Source: JAVJSD01 sp040219575 (lineage in GTDB: Bacteria > Planctomycetota > Planctomycetia > Pirellulales > Pirellulaceae). From it: 64,000 nucleotides of DNA. The notes under the pieces are model-generated. The model had not been told where the DNA came from, ran no database searches, and was given only the letters and a program-made list of their open reading frames with translations. A program made the position numbers and the translations under genes. Below, one piece after another: positions 40,895-49,711 of this stretch (position 1 is the stretch's first letter; each line of letters starts with the position of its first letter). Where the stretch lies: assembly GCA_040219575.1 (NCBI GenBank), contig JAVJSD010000104.1, positions 135,024-199,023 on the forward strand, given 5' to 3'.

Positions 40895-41432
40895 ACTTCA
40901 AATTGCCGCCCTGTTGACTCACCTGGTCCGCCGAATGCGGCACCACGGTGGCTGGTGCGGCGAAACGCATGTGCAAAAGTCGACTTACGTGGCCCAGCAG
41001 CTTGCCGGTGTGCCGCTGGGATTCGACTTCATCCTATACAAACACGGCCCATTCTCGTTCGATCTCCGCGACGAGTTGACCTCGCTTCGCGCCGATGACT
41101 TGCTGCACCTTGAGCCCCAGGCTTTCCCCTACGGACCGAAGTTCAAGATCACCGACAATGCACGCAAGCTCGGACAGAAGTTTCCCAAGACGATCAAAAA
41201 GTACACGGATGCCCTGGAGTTCGTCGCGGAAAAGCTGGCCGATAAGCAGGTCGATGAGCTCGAACGGCTGGCCACCGCGCTATTTGCCAAGTCGAACTTT
41301 GCCGGCATGGACGACCACGATCGCGCCGCCTGGATCAACCAGAAGAAACCGCACGTCACCATCGAAGACGCCCTCGCGGCGCTGGCGGAAGTCGATGAAC
41401 TTGAAGAGGAATTCAACAGTGAACTTGCCTGA
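40887..41432 (+). CDS. YwgA-like hypothetical protein
   Basis: A 181-residue protein. RMRHHGGWCGETHVQKSTYV and FDFILYKHGPFSFDLRDELT are features I associate with the YwgA family of unknown function, distantly like the SocA/Panacea antitoxin fold (K-x-x-Y-L). The C-terminal third is helical, ending in acidic EVDELEEEFNSEL. It overlaps the HD gene by 8 bp and the DUF1156 gene start by 14 bp, which points to strict co-expression. The role is unknown; as a small partner of two large nucleic-acid enzymes it may be a regulator or specificity factor. Confidence 0.66.
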   Translation: MNRLQIAALLTHLVRRMRHHGGWCGETHVQKSTYVAQQLAGVPLGFDFILYKHGPFSFDLRDELTSLRADDLLHLEPQAFPYGPKFKITDNARKLGQKFPKTIKKYTDALEFVAEKLADKQVDELERLATALFAKSNFAGMDDHDRAAWINQKKPHVTIEDALAALAEVDELEEEFNSELA

Positions 41433-44400
41433 CGACCTCCGCTTGATCGAAGATTACCTGCCCATCGAGGCCATCAGCGCCGAGGCGTCGCGCGAGAAGT
41501 CTGTCCGCAAGGGGCATATCTCGACTCTCCACCTGTGGTGGGCGCGGCGGCCGTTGGTCGCGTGCCGGGCGGCGGTGTACGGGGCGCTGGTGTCCGCCGA
41601 CCGCTGGGTGAAGGACGTAAACCTGAAAAACCCGCCCGAAGACGCCGAGAAGGCAACCAAGTCGAAGAACGGCAAGAAGAAGGGGCTCAACCGCAAGGCG
41701 GCGAAGGAGTTCGTCACCAAGCTCTGCCGCTATCCCAAGACCAATCCGACCAAGGAAGAGGACGTTCGCGTCAAGCGGGAAACCGAGGCCGCCATCGTCG
41801 ATGCCCAGCGGCACATCCTCGAAGCGCATGCCGACCGGCTTACAGCCGAACTGGCCGAGGCGAAGAAAAAGTGCAAGCCGCCGGCCTGGGCTCTTGAGTT
41901 CAAGTTCACCGGCGAGCGGGTCAGCTACGACGACATCGTCGCCGGCCGAGCGCCGCGGCCGCGAGTGCTCGACATGTTCGCCGGCGGCGGCGCGATCCCG
42001 CTCGAAGCGCTGCGGCTGGGCTGCGAGGCCTACGCGCTCGATCTGAACCCGGTCGCTCACATTATTCAGCTTTGCACGCTCGTCTACCCGCAGAAATACG
42101 GCAAGCCCGATCCGAATGCCCGCGGCATGACCGGCCCCAAAAACGCGCAGGGAGAAACGACATGGGGCGGCTTGGCCGAGGAGGTACGCTACTGGGGAAA
42201 CTGGGTGCTCGACCGTGTTCACAAGGAAATCGGAGATCTGTATCCACCAATTCCCGATCCGGAGGTATGGGCCGAGCCGCCGGACATTGCGTTTGACTGT
42301 GCGTCCGGCGCCTGGAGCGTCGTCAAGGCAGGGAAGCTGAAGCGGGGTGTCCGGCTCGACGCGCCAGCTGCTCCCGCGTCTTTGCTGCCCGATGACGGAG
42401 ACGACGACGCAGTTGACGACGAAATTAATGGCAGCGAGATAAGCGGTGTACCGGCACTGCCCCCCGGCTATCTCCAACCGGTCGCCTATCTTTGGACGCG
42501 GACGGTGCGCTGCAAGAACCCTAGGTGTGGGGCAACGGTGCCGCTCGTCAAGCAAACCTGGCTTTGCAAGAAGCCAACGCGTTATGCCGCCCTAAAGTTG
42601 ACCGCGCCTAGTGGAAAGAAGGTGGCGAAGTTTGAGGTTGTCGATTCCCGGACAGAAAAGGAGTTGGGGTTCGACCCAGCGGCGTTCTCAAAGGGAGGCA
42701 ATGCAACCTGCCCGTTCTGCGGCACCGTTGCTGACGTGGACTACGTGAAGGACGAAGGATGGCAGGGCCGAATGGGCTGTCAATCGCTTGCAACGGTTGG
42801 CATTCGCAGGAGCCAATCCGGCAAGGTGTACATTGCCGCCGACAGTCAAAATTCGGGCGACGCCGAATCAACGAAAGAGCGGTTGAGCACGTACTGCCGC
42901 GAGACCGGTGCGACCGTACCATCGGAACCCATAGCCAATCTTCCTGCCGATTGTCGTGATAACACACTCGGTATCACCGTGCGCCCTTACGGCCTACGAA
43001 CTTTTGGCGATCTGTATTCGTCAAGGCAATTGCTGTCCCTGCTGGCCTTCTGTCGAAGCGTCTCTTCGCTTAGCCAGGTCCTCGCTGAGACAGGTTCCGA
43101 CACTGCGCATTCGACTGTCGTTGCGACTTGCCTTGGAGTGTGTGTCAGCAGATTGGCAGACTTCAACTCGGCCCAATGTACGTGGTTCTACGATGGCGGT
43201 CGAGGCGTAAAACATGCGTTCGGCCGCCAGACCCTGGCAATGGTGTGGGACTACGCAGAGACAAACCCGCTGAATGCCAAGGCGGCAAGTTGGCAAATCT
43301 GTCTGAACGTGGTCTGCCAAGAACTACGGGCTTTGGCTGAGGTTGTCCGGGATTCCCATGCCGGGCGGGCGTCTGCCCTACACATTCCCGAGCCTGACGG
43401 CCACTTCGATGCAGTAATAACTGACCCGCCGTACTACGACAATGTGCCGTATGCAGACATCGCCGACTACTTCTATGTGTGGTTAAAGCGATCAATTGGC
43501 TCGCTCTACCCTGAGCACTTCTCCACCATATGTACGCCAAAGAAAGAGGAAATCATTGCCGATGCTCGGCGTTGCGGTGGCAATAAAAATGAGGCCAATA
43601 AGGCATATGAGAGGATGATGGCACAGGCATTCGGTGAGGCGCGCCGCGTCTTGAAAGATGTCGGTGCATTGGCAATCGTGTACGCGCATAAGACCACCCT
43701 TGGTTGGGCAACGCTGGTTGACGCACTTCGGCGTTCGGGATTGATCGTCGTTGAGGCATGGCCGCTGGACACAGAGAACTCATCTCGACTACGTGCGATG
43801 GAGTCATCTGCGCTCGCGTCCAGTATCTTTCTTGTCGCACGCAAACGTGCATACAGCGCAGGCGCCGGCAACTACGAAGACGACGTGCAGCCAGAATTGC
43901 AGCAGATCGTGCGGGAGCGTGTCGAGACGCTTTGGGAAATGGGGATCGCCGGGGCGGACCTAGTGATTGCCTGTGTCGGGGCCGGCTTGCGTGCGTTCAC
44001 GAAGTACGAGCGGGTCGAGTACGCGAACGGCGAGGAGGTGCCCGCCGAAAGGTTCTTGGCTGAGGTTGAAGGAGTGGTCCTCGACACGATGATGGGTAAG
44101 CTGTTCGGCCAGGCTGGCGCGAAGGTGAGCGCAATCGACCCGGCCAGCCGCTTCTACATCCTCTGGCGATTCGTTTATAAGGCGTCCGAGATCGAGGCTG
44201 GCGAGGCGATCGTATTTACCTACGCTCAGCATGTCGAGTTGGATGGCCCGCTGGGACTTTCGACCGGCAAGGCCGCGCTGGTTGAAAAGAAGAAGGCGAA
44301 GTACCGCGCCCGCGATTTCACCGAACGCGGCGACAACGACAATCTCGGCCTACCCGGCGACGGCCTGCCCGCGCCCTTGATTGACGTGCTGCACCGAGCG

Positions 44401-44679
44401 CTTTGGCTGCTAGAGCACAGCCCCCGCAAGCTGAGCGAGTTCCTGATCGAGGCCGATCCGGACCGGGAACGGCTACGACTGCTCGCCCAGGCCTTGGTTG
44501 GCGCGGCCCTGTCCGGCAAGAGCGAAGAGGATGCGAGTAAGCTGATCGGGACAACGCCTGCCGAACGATCCGCTCTCGGCAAGCTGTTGGCGAACTGGAA
44601 GGCAGTAATCGAACACGCCGTCGTCTCGCCCGCAGAACGAAGCGACAAGAAGGCGGGCCAGAAGCGTTTGGGATTTTAG
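41419..44679 (+). CDS. DUF1156 DNA methyltransferase-like protein
   Basis: A GTG start at 41419 overlaps the previous gene; the longer frame to 41095 is a shadow of it. The 1,086-residue protein begins with DUF1156 (LIEDYLPIEAISAEASREKS, then STLHLWWARRPLVACRAAVY). Around residue 183 VLDMFAGGGAIPLEALRLGC is the SAM-binding motif I, and around 668 DPPYYDNVPYADIADYFYVW is the amino-methyltransferase motif IV (DPPY). Between them are zinc-knuckle pairs (CKNPRCGA near 365, CPFCG near 431). It should methylate adenine or cytosine N in DNA. DUF1156 and DUF499 proteins recur together in putative anti-phage islands. Confidence 0.87.
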   Translation: MNLPDDLRLIEDYLPIEAISAEASREKSVRKGHISTLHLWWARRPLVACRAAVYGALVSADRWVKDVNLKNPPEDAEKATKSKNGKKKGLNRKAAKEFVTKLCRYPKTNPTKEEDVRVKRETEAAIVDAQRHILEAHADRLTAELAEAKKKCKPPAWALEFKFTGERVSYDDIVAGRAPRPRVLDMFAGGGAIPLEALRLGCEAYALDLNPVAHIIQLCTLVYPQKYGKPDPNARGMTGPKNAQGETTWGGLAEEVRYWGNWVLDRVHKEIGDLYPPIPDPEVWAEPPDIAFDCASGAWSVVKAGKLKRGVRLDAPAAPASLLPDDGDDDAVDDEINGSEISGVPALPPGYLQPVAYLWTRTVRCKNPRCGATVPLVKQTWLCKKPTRYAALKLTAPSGKKVAKFEVVDSRTEKELGFDPAAFSKGGNATCPFCGTVADVDYVKDEGWQGRMGCQSLATVGIRRSQSGKVYIAADSQNSGDAESTKERLSTYCRETGATVPSEPIANLPADCRDNTLGITVRPYGLRTFGDLYSSRQLLSLLAFCRSVSSLSQVLAETGSDTAHSTVVATCLGVCVSRLADFNSAQCTWFYDGGRGVKHAFGRQTLAMVWDYAETNPLNAKAASWQICLNVVCQELRALAEVVRDSHAGRASALHIPEPDGHFDAVITDPPYYDNVPYADIADYFYVWLKRSIGSLYPEHFSTICTPKKEEIIADARRCGGNKNEANKAYERMMAQAFGEARRVLKDVGALAIVYAHKTTLGWATLVDALRRSGLIVVEAWPLDTENSSRLRAMESSALASSIFLVARKRAYSAGAGNYEDDVQPELQQIVRERVETLWEMGIAGADLVIACVGAGLRAFTKYERVEYANGEEVPAERFLAEVEGVVLDTMMGKLFGQAGAKVSAIDPASRFYILWRFVYKASEIEAGEAIVFTYAQHVELDGPLGLSTGKAALVEKKKAKYRARDFTERGDNDNLGLPGDGLPAPLIDVLHRALWLLEHSPRKLSEFLIEADPDRERLRLLAQALVGAALSGKSEEDASKLIGTTPAERSALGKLLANWKAVIEHAVVSPAERSDKKAGQKRLGF

Positions 44680-44714
44680 CAGACTGAGCAGCGTAGAAAG
44701 AACCGAGGCGATTC

Positions 44715-47594
44715 ATGTCCGTTCATGCCCTCAAGCCCTGGACCGAACTTGTCAAGCTGCACCCCGACGTCGAATCGGGCAGCCTGGCGGAGGCGGTCTT
44801 CGCCATCGACCTCGGCGCGGTTGCGGTCGGCGACGCGACCACTCCGACAGTCTACCGCGACCCGGACGCCTTCTTCGCGGCGACCTATGTGACGACGGAC
44901 CTCCATCGACTGCTGGAGGAAGTGCTGGCGAGTCTGGCTGGTCAGGGGACCTACAATCGAGTGCTCAAGCTCCGCAGCCCGTTCGGGGGCGGCAAATCGC
45001 ACACGCTCGCCTCGCTGCTGCACGCTGCGAAGTCGCGCAAAAGCTTGAACCAGATTCCCGAGTGCCGGGCGCTTGCCGATCCCGGCCAAGTCGACGTGGC
45101 GGTGTTCGACGGCGAAAAATTCACCGCGACCGGCGACAAGGACGTGGGTGGCGGCCAGACCGTCAACACGATGTGGGGTTGGATCGGCTGGCAGCTTGGG
45201 CCGGCTTCGTACAAGGTGGTCCAGAAGCACGACGTGAACCGGGTTTCGCCGTCGGGCGATGAGGTCAAGGCGATGCTCGAAGCGGGGGGCAAGCCTGTTC
45301 TGCTGCTGTTGGACGAGGTTCTCAAGTATATGGAGCGGGCAGCGGCGGTCGGCGTCAAGGATTCGACCTTGCAGCGGCAGGCCAAGGACTTCATCCAGAA
45401 CCTGACCGTGGAAGTAGCGAACAGCACGAGCGCGGTGATGGTTTATTCGCTGCAGTGGAGCGCCCGCGAGGCGCTGGGCAACGTTGCCTTGCTGGAAGAG
45501 CTCGACAAGCTGACCAGCCGCAAGGACCAAGTCCGCGAGCCGGTGACGGGCGACGAGGTGCTGGCGGTCGTCAAGCGGCGTTTGCTGAGCGCCGATCCAT
45601 CCGAGGATATCTGCTCGCAGGTCGCGACCGAGTACAGCGACGTGGTCGGCAATTTCTGGCGGGCCCGTGCTGAGACGACTTCGGCCAAGCAGGATGCGGA
45701 GGAGCACTCCTTGCAACTCAAGAGCCGGATGCAGGCGGCATATCCGTTCCATCCGGCGCTGATCGACGTGATGAACACCCGCTGGACGAGCGTCGATGGA
45801 TTCCAGCGGACCCGCGGAGCGTTGCGGTTTCTCGCGTCGTGCTTGCACGCACTCAAACAGCGCGGCGGCGCGAAACCGATTCTTGGCCCGGCGGACATTC
45901 CGCTCGGCGACGCGGAAGTTGTGCGGGCGATGCTCAAGGACCTTGATCCCCGGCAGGATTACTCGCCGGTGCTCAAGCACGATCTCGTTGGCCCTACCGC
46001 CCGAGCGAAACGGATCGACGACCGGCTCGCCAAAGAGACTCCCGCGCTGGCGAACGTCCGGCCGGCGCAGCGCTTGGCGACAGCGATTCTCGCATACAGC
46101 TTCGGCGGGTTGAAGCGTGAAGACGGAGCGGAGACGCTGCCTCCCGGTGTAACCGAATCGGAATTGCTCGCCGCTTGTGTCGGGCCCGACCTGGACAGTA
46201 TCACTGCCTCCGCCGTGCTGGGTGAGTTGCGCAATTCGTGCCTGTATCTTCACTACGACGGCGTGCGGTACTGCTTCAAGAAGGACGCCAACGTCACGAA
46301 GCTGATCGAGGATGCGGAGCAGGAGGTCGCGCGCGACACAGGCTCGGTGCGAGAGCGTTTGAAGCAATTGCTGGAGCAGCGGCTCGCCGGAAAGAACGAC
46401 GCCATCGTCTGGCCGGCGACATCGCAGGATCTGCCCGACAAGGAGCCGTGCTTCCTGATCGGTTACATGCCGCTGGAACTGGCCAGCAAGTCCGCTTCGC
46501 AACAGGACGAGGTGGCAGTGGCGATGCTTTCCAAGTTCGGCGACAAACCCAGGGAGTACCGCAACGGCGTGGCACTTGCCGTTCCCGACAAAAGGCCGAT
46601 CGAGTCGTTGCGGCGGGCAGTTCGTTATCTTATGGCCGTCGAACGGGTGGAAGCGAAGAAGAAGCAGCATAAGCTGCTCAAGGACCAGGAAGACCAGCTC
46701 AAGGAACGCCGCCGCACCGAGGAGGCTGCCATTGAGACGGCGTTTCGGCAAATCTATCCTTCGGTCTGGCTGCCGCGAATTGGTAGCGGAGGAACGTTTG
46801 AATTGGAAAAGATCGAGGTAGGCGGCCGTCCACTCCAAGCAACCGGAGTTCATGAGCGCGTCATGGAGTTGTTGACTGCCGTTGGTAAACCCAAAGTGTT
46901 TGGGACACTGGTTCCGCGAAAGATTATTGATCGTGTGAAACTCGGTGAACCTCTTGCCGAGGGCGAACCCCCACGTCTTGGGATATCGACGAAAGAAGTG
47001 TGCGACGCGTTCTTTGAGTTCCTCGAGCCGCCGCGAATCAGTTCTGAATCGGTTTTGCGGAAGTCGGTCGCCCGCGGAGTGTCCGAGAGTATGTTCGGGT
47101 ATTGCAACGGCAAGCCTTCGCTCGGCTCAGATGGCAAATTCGAAGTCGCCGTCTCGAAGGTTGCCTTTAATCGAACAATGGCGGACGACGAGATCGATCT
47201 CGACAACGGATTCTTGATCATACCCAGCGCCATTCCTGTGCCTCCTCCTCCCACAGGCGGCGAAACGGGCGGCGGCGAAACGCCTCCGGTGACGGGCGGC
47301 GAAGTGCCCGCGGGCGGCGAGCAACCCGTCGGTGGCGGGACCGGCGTTGTTACCGGAGGTACCGGCACTGGCCCGGCCGTCCGCACTGGCGTTCGGATCA
47401 GCTTTCCGGCTTCGCGCGACGATGTCTTCAAGTCGTTTCCGGCAATCGCCAACTTGGCCGACAAGTCTGACGGTGGCAAGATCACGATCACCATCGACGG
47501 GTGCGCCGCCGCCGGTTACGACCCGAACTGGCTGCGAAATGCGGTCGAAGAGCCACTCGATGAGGCAGAAATTGACGGTCTGGAATTCGACTAA
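44715..47594 (+). CDS. DUF499 AAA-type ATPase
   Basis: A 959-residue protein of the DUF499 family. Walker A is LRSPFGGGKSHTLASLL at about residues 87-103 and Walker B is PVLLLLDEVLKYM at about 194-206. The middle is helical (an RQAKDFIQNL helix and long helical arrays). Residues about 835-890 form a glycine/proline/threonine-rich linker (GETGGGETPPVTGGEVPAGG) to a C-terminal 65-residue alpha/beta domain (VRISFPASRDDVFKSFPAIA). The role, by family, is an ATPase motor partnered with a DUF1156 methyltransferase. Last gene of the operon, 35 bp after its partner. Confidence 0.88.
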   Translation: MSVHALKPWTELVKLHPDVESGSLAEAVFAIDLGAVAVGDATTPTVYRDPDAFFAATYVTTDLHRLLEEVLASLAGQGTYNRVLKLRSPFGGGKSHTLASLLHAAKSRKSLNQIPECRALADPGQVDVAVFDGEKFTATGDKDVGGGQTVNTMWGWIGWQLGPASYKVVQKHDVNRVSPSGDEVKAMLEAGGKPVLLLLDEVLKYMERAAAVGVKDSTLQRQAKDFIQNLTVEVANSTSAVMVYSLQWSAREALGNVALLEELDKLTSRKDQVREPVTGDEVLAVVKRRLLSADPSEDICSQVATEYSDVVGNFWRARAETTSAKQDAEEHSLQLKSRMQAAYPFHPALIDVMNTRWTSVDGFQRTRGALRFLASCLHALKQRGGAKPILGPADIPLGDAEVVRAMLKDLDPRQDYSPVLKHDLVGPTARAKRIDDRLAKETPALANVRPAQRLATAILAYSFGGLKREDGAETLPPGVTESELLAACVGPDLDSITASAVLGELRNSCLYLHYDGVRYCFKKDANVTKLIEDAEQEVARDTGSVRERLKQLLEQRLAGKNDAIVWPATSQDLPDKEPCFLIGYMPLELASKSASQQDEVAVAMLSKFGDKPREYRNGVALAVPDKRPIESLRRAVRYLMAVERVEAKKKQHKLLKDQEDQLKERRRTEEAAIETAFRQIYPSVWLPRIGSGGTFELEKIEVGGRPLQATGVHERVMELLTAVGKPKVFGTLVPRKIIDRVKLGEPLAEGEPPRLGISTKEVCDAFFEFLEPPRISSESVLRKSVARGVSESMFGYCNGKPSLGSDGKFEVAVSKVAFNRTMADDEIDLDNGFLIIPSAIPVPPPPTGGETGGGETPPVTGGEVPAGGEQPVGGGTGVVTGGTGTGPAVRTGVRISFPASRDDVFKSFPAIANLADKSDGGKITITIDGCAAAGYDPNWLRNAVEEPLDEAEIDGLEFD

Positions 47595-47885
47595 ACGTGG
47601 TCGGAAGCACACCGCCGAAGCCAAACGCAAGATGAGCGAGGCCCAGAAGCGGACAGGGCGGACGATCGTCGCCTGCAGGGCTCGACATCGTGTGCTGGGC
47701 TTTCTGGTTGGTCGGCGGAGGGAACACAGGCGATCTTGACTTTGGGGCTCGTGGACTGCAGGTCCGACCGAGGTGCTGTTTACGAGCCCGCCAGCAACTG
47801 GTCGAGCACGTCTTTCACGAAGACCCACACGTCGAGGTCGTTGCGGACGGCGCTGCTGACCAGCGTCATGAAGTCGGCCACCCGC
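47595..47885 (-). pseudogene. IS66-type transposase C-terminal fragment (minus strand)
   Basis: The minus strand encodes GERVADFMTLVSSAVRNDLDVWVFVKDVLDQLLAGS (written here in pieces: ADFMTLVSSAVRNDLDVW and VFVKDVLDQLLAGS) within 47780-47885, the conserved end of planctomycete-type IS66 transposases, then stops. 47595-47740 (plus) reads KRTGRTIVACRARHRVLGF, a further degenerate HTH-like shred. No intact gene. Confidence 0.62.
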
Positions 47886-48103
47886 TCGCCCGCCCGGTGG
47901 CGGCGCTGCTGTCGTTGGTGGCCAGTTGCAAGGCGAACCGCGTCGAGCCCTGGGCCTATCTGGAAGATCTGTTCCGCCGGCTGCCAAGGGGCGCCGCCCC
48001 GCAAGAGTTCCTGCCCGACGCCTGGCTGATCCAGCATCCCCAGCATCGCTGGCAGATCGCCGACCTTCGCGCCGAAGAGCGCGCCGCCAAGGGCGGCCTG
48101 TGA
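47886..48103 (+). pseudogene. IS66-type transposase C-terminal fragment (plus strand)
   Basis: The plus strand encodes LLSLVASCKANRVEPWAYLE, DLFRRLPRGAAPQEFLPDAW and LIQHPQHRWQIADLRAEERA up to a TGA at 48101-48103, a C-terminal IS66 transposase fragment. It abuts the minus-strand fragment to its left in head-to-head orientation, so the two come from different copies or an inversion. Confidence 0.62.
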
Positions 48104-48131
48104 CTCCCCCGGGGTTCACAGCGCGCTTACC

Positions 48132-48836
48132 TCACTGCAGATGCTTGGCTGACACCTCGCTAGTATCTCTTTTCAAAAGGTGTTGTAATCGCTCTGGAAA
48201 CTCACACTCCTCGGCTGCAGAGTGGATGTCTGCACGTCTTGTGGGATTGAGGGCGTATTTCTTGCGCCCTTTGCTTGGCTTCTTTAGGAGAAGATCATGG
48301 AGAAACAGATCGTTGGCAACTTGCTTTGCGACATCAGCGAACTGCTCATCAACTCCACGACCTTTCGCCAGTTCGTCGGCATAAGCGTACGCTTTGTTCT
48401 TTGCCCCTCCACCCCAATAGTCTCCATTGATGAGCTTTCGAAGGATGAGGATCGCAACGACAAACTTTCGCGGCAGAAATGGTTCTCCAGCTATGAAGCG
48501 TTCTCGTGCAGAGAGCAGGGCATCCAATATGTCTGTGACACGCCCCGCGCGTGTGACGACGACGACAGAGCGATATCGCAGGAGCTTGCGTAGCCGCTCT
48601 CTAGCACTGGTCTGTACATTCTCCAGCATGACCACGGGACCAAGTCGTTCGGCAACTCGCGAATAAACGTCACGTGCGGTGAAGCTGTTCGCTTCATCGT
48701 ACGGAATGGTCACCAGATCCCAGTTGAACCAATCTTGTTCAGACGCTGCGAACTCTTGGAACTCGCCGATCCAACCTGCAATGCCCGGCAAGAACGTCTC
48801 TTGTGGATGAAGCAGGTAAATGCAGTTTTCTGGCAT
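48132..48836 (-). CDS. Hypothetical protein, second gene of a palindrome-controlled pair
   Basis: A 234-residue protein I cannot assign. The N-terminal half is alpha/beta with a Rossmann-like alternation (CIYLLHPQETFLPGIAGWIG; DLVTIPYDEANSFTARDVYS; GPVVMLENVQTSARERLRKL; SVVVVTRAGRVTDILDALLS). The C-terminal half is basic and helical (VAKQVANDLFLHDLLLKKPS then KGRKKYALN) and might be a winged helix. It starts 14 bp after the first gene of the pair. In a defence island, a sensor/effector role is possible but not shown. Confidence 0.6.
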   Translation of the reverse strand: MPENCIYLLHPQETFLPGIAGWIGEFQEFAASEQDWFNWDLVTIPYDEANSFTARDVYSRVAERLGPVVMLENVQTSARERLRKLLRYRSVVVVTRAGRVTDILDALLSARERFIAGEPFLPRKFVVAILILRKLINGDYWGGGAKNKAYAYADELAKGRGVDEQFADVAKQVANDLFLHDLLLKKPSKGRKKYALNPTRRADIHSAAEECEFPERLQHLLKRDTSEVSAKHLQ

Positions 48837-48850
48837 CTTCCTGCCTCATG

Positions 48851-49711
48851 CTAGTATTCCTCGCCAGTTCTCGTTCCGGCCAGCAGACCGAGTTCTGCGA
48901 GGAGATATTTAGTGGGTACGCAAATTTCCGTGAGTTCATCTAGGCTCATCCTGCCGATTGCTCGCAGGAGTGCTTCCCGGAGTTCGCGTTGCGTTTTACC
49001 CCCAGTAGACTGCGGCGAAGTGCTCCAGTTCCTTTCGAACACCAAGTCCTCTGGTATCGAATTCGACTCACACCAATCCCGGACATAAGATACGACGTTT
49101 TGGGTGCGTACTCGATTCCAAGATGTGCGCAATGCATCCGCTTTCAGAGCAAGTGCCCGCGGGAATTGCCTGTACCAATCAGTCAAGACTAGAGCCGATA
49201 AACTCGCCTCGTCGTTTTCGATCTCATTGGCAACGAGGAACTCGCTTGCCCAGGATTTCTGCGCTTCTTGACTCAGTTGTGGAATCTCGATCCACTGGTT
49301 CGGCTCCTGCGGTACGTGAGAGGTGGCCATTCGAACTGCGCCTGTACGCCGATTCAAAAATCGCTGTCCCAATGGGAATTCCAAGACGAAAGCGTTCCAA
49401 ACGTCCTTGCGCAGCAACGCACGCGGCCGATTTGAAGTAGAAACGCCCTGCGATCCTTCGTCGGGTTCCGAGGTCAACCAGATCGACAAAGCGCGACTTT
49501 GGTTTTCACCGACACGAATCCATCCCCGAGTTTGGAGTGCCTCAAGAATATGCTTAAACTTCGGGAACCCCATGCTTTCCCATTGAAGATTAGGGAAAGC
49601 ACGTCTGACTAGAAGCCCCGCTCGCGCTGCAGTCATACCATCCGGATTTCCAGATGGATAGTTCAGACGGAGAACGTCATAGACTGCGGAAAGAAACTGG
49701 GAAGTATCCAT
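48851..49711 (-). CDS. Hypothetical protein with OST-HTH/LOTUS-like N-terminus
   Basis: A 286-residue protein, first gene of the pair. Residues about 25-80 (AARAGLLVRRAFPNLQWESM, GFPKFKHILEALQTRGWIRV) have the pattern of an OST-HTH/LOTUS winged helix: a hydrophobic helix, a 'G-F-x-K-F' turn and a basic end. The rest (WYRQFPRALALKADALRTSW) is helical and unlike families I know. The palindrome at 49736-49759 lies just upstream of its ATG. RNA or DNA binding is plausible from the N-terminal fold; the rest is open. Confidence 0.58.
   Translation of the reverse strand: MDTSQFLSAVYDVLRLNYPSGNPDGMTAARAGLLVRRAFPNLQWESMGFPKFKHILEALQTRGWIRVGENQSRALSIWLTSEPDEGSQGVSTSNRPRALLRKDVWNAFVLEFPLGQRFLNRRTGAVRMATSHVPQEPNQWIEIPQLSQEAQKSWASEFLVANEIENDEASLSALVLTDWYRQFPRALALKADALRTSWNRVRTQNVVSYVRDWCESNSIPEDLVFERNWSTSPQSTGGKTQRELREALLRAIGRMSLDELTEICVPTKYLLAELGLLAGTRTGEEY

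Noticed and set aside
44676..46853. 725-codon minus-strand frame opposite the DUF499 gene
   Set aside because: The plus strand has Walker motifs and operon spacing; the minus translation is a composition artefact.
36002..47594. Naming the operon DISARM or BREX
   Set aside because: The helicase is DISARM-like, but no DrmA/DrmB/DrmC (DUF1998, PLD) equivalents are present; BREX would need PglZ and BrxC/BrxL. Only the individual families are claimed.
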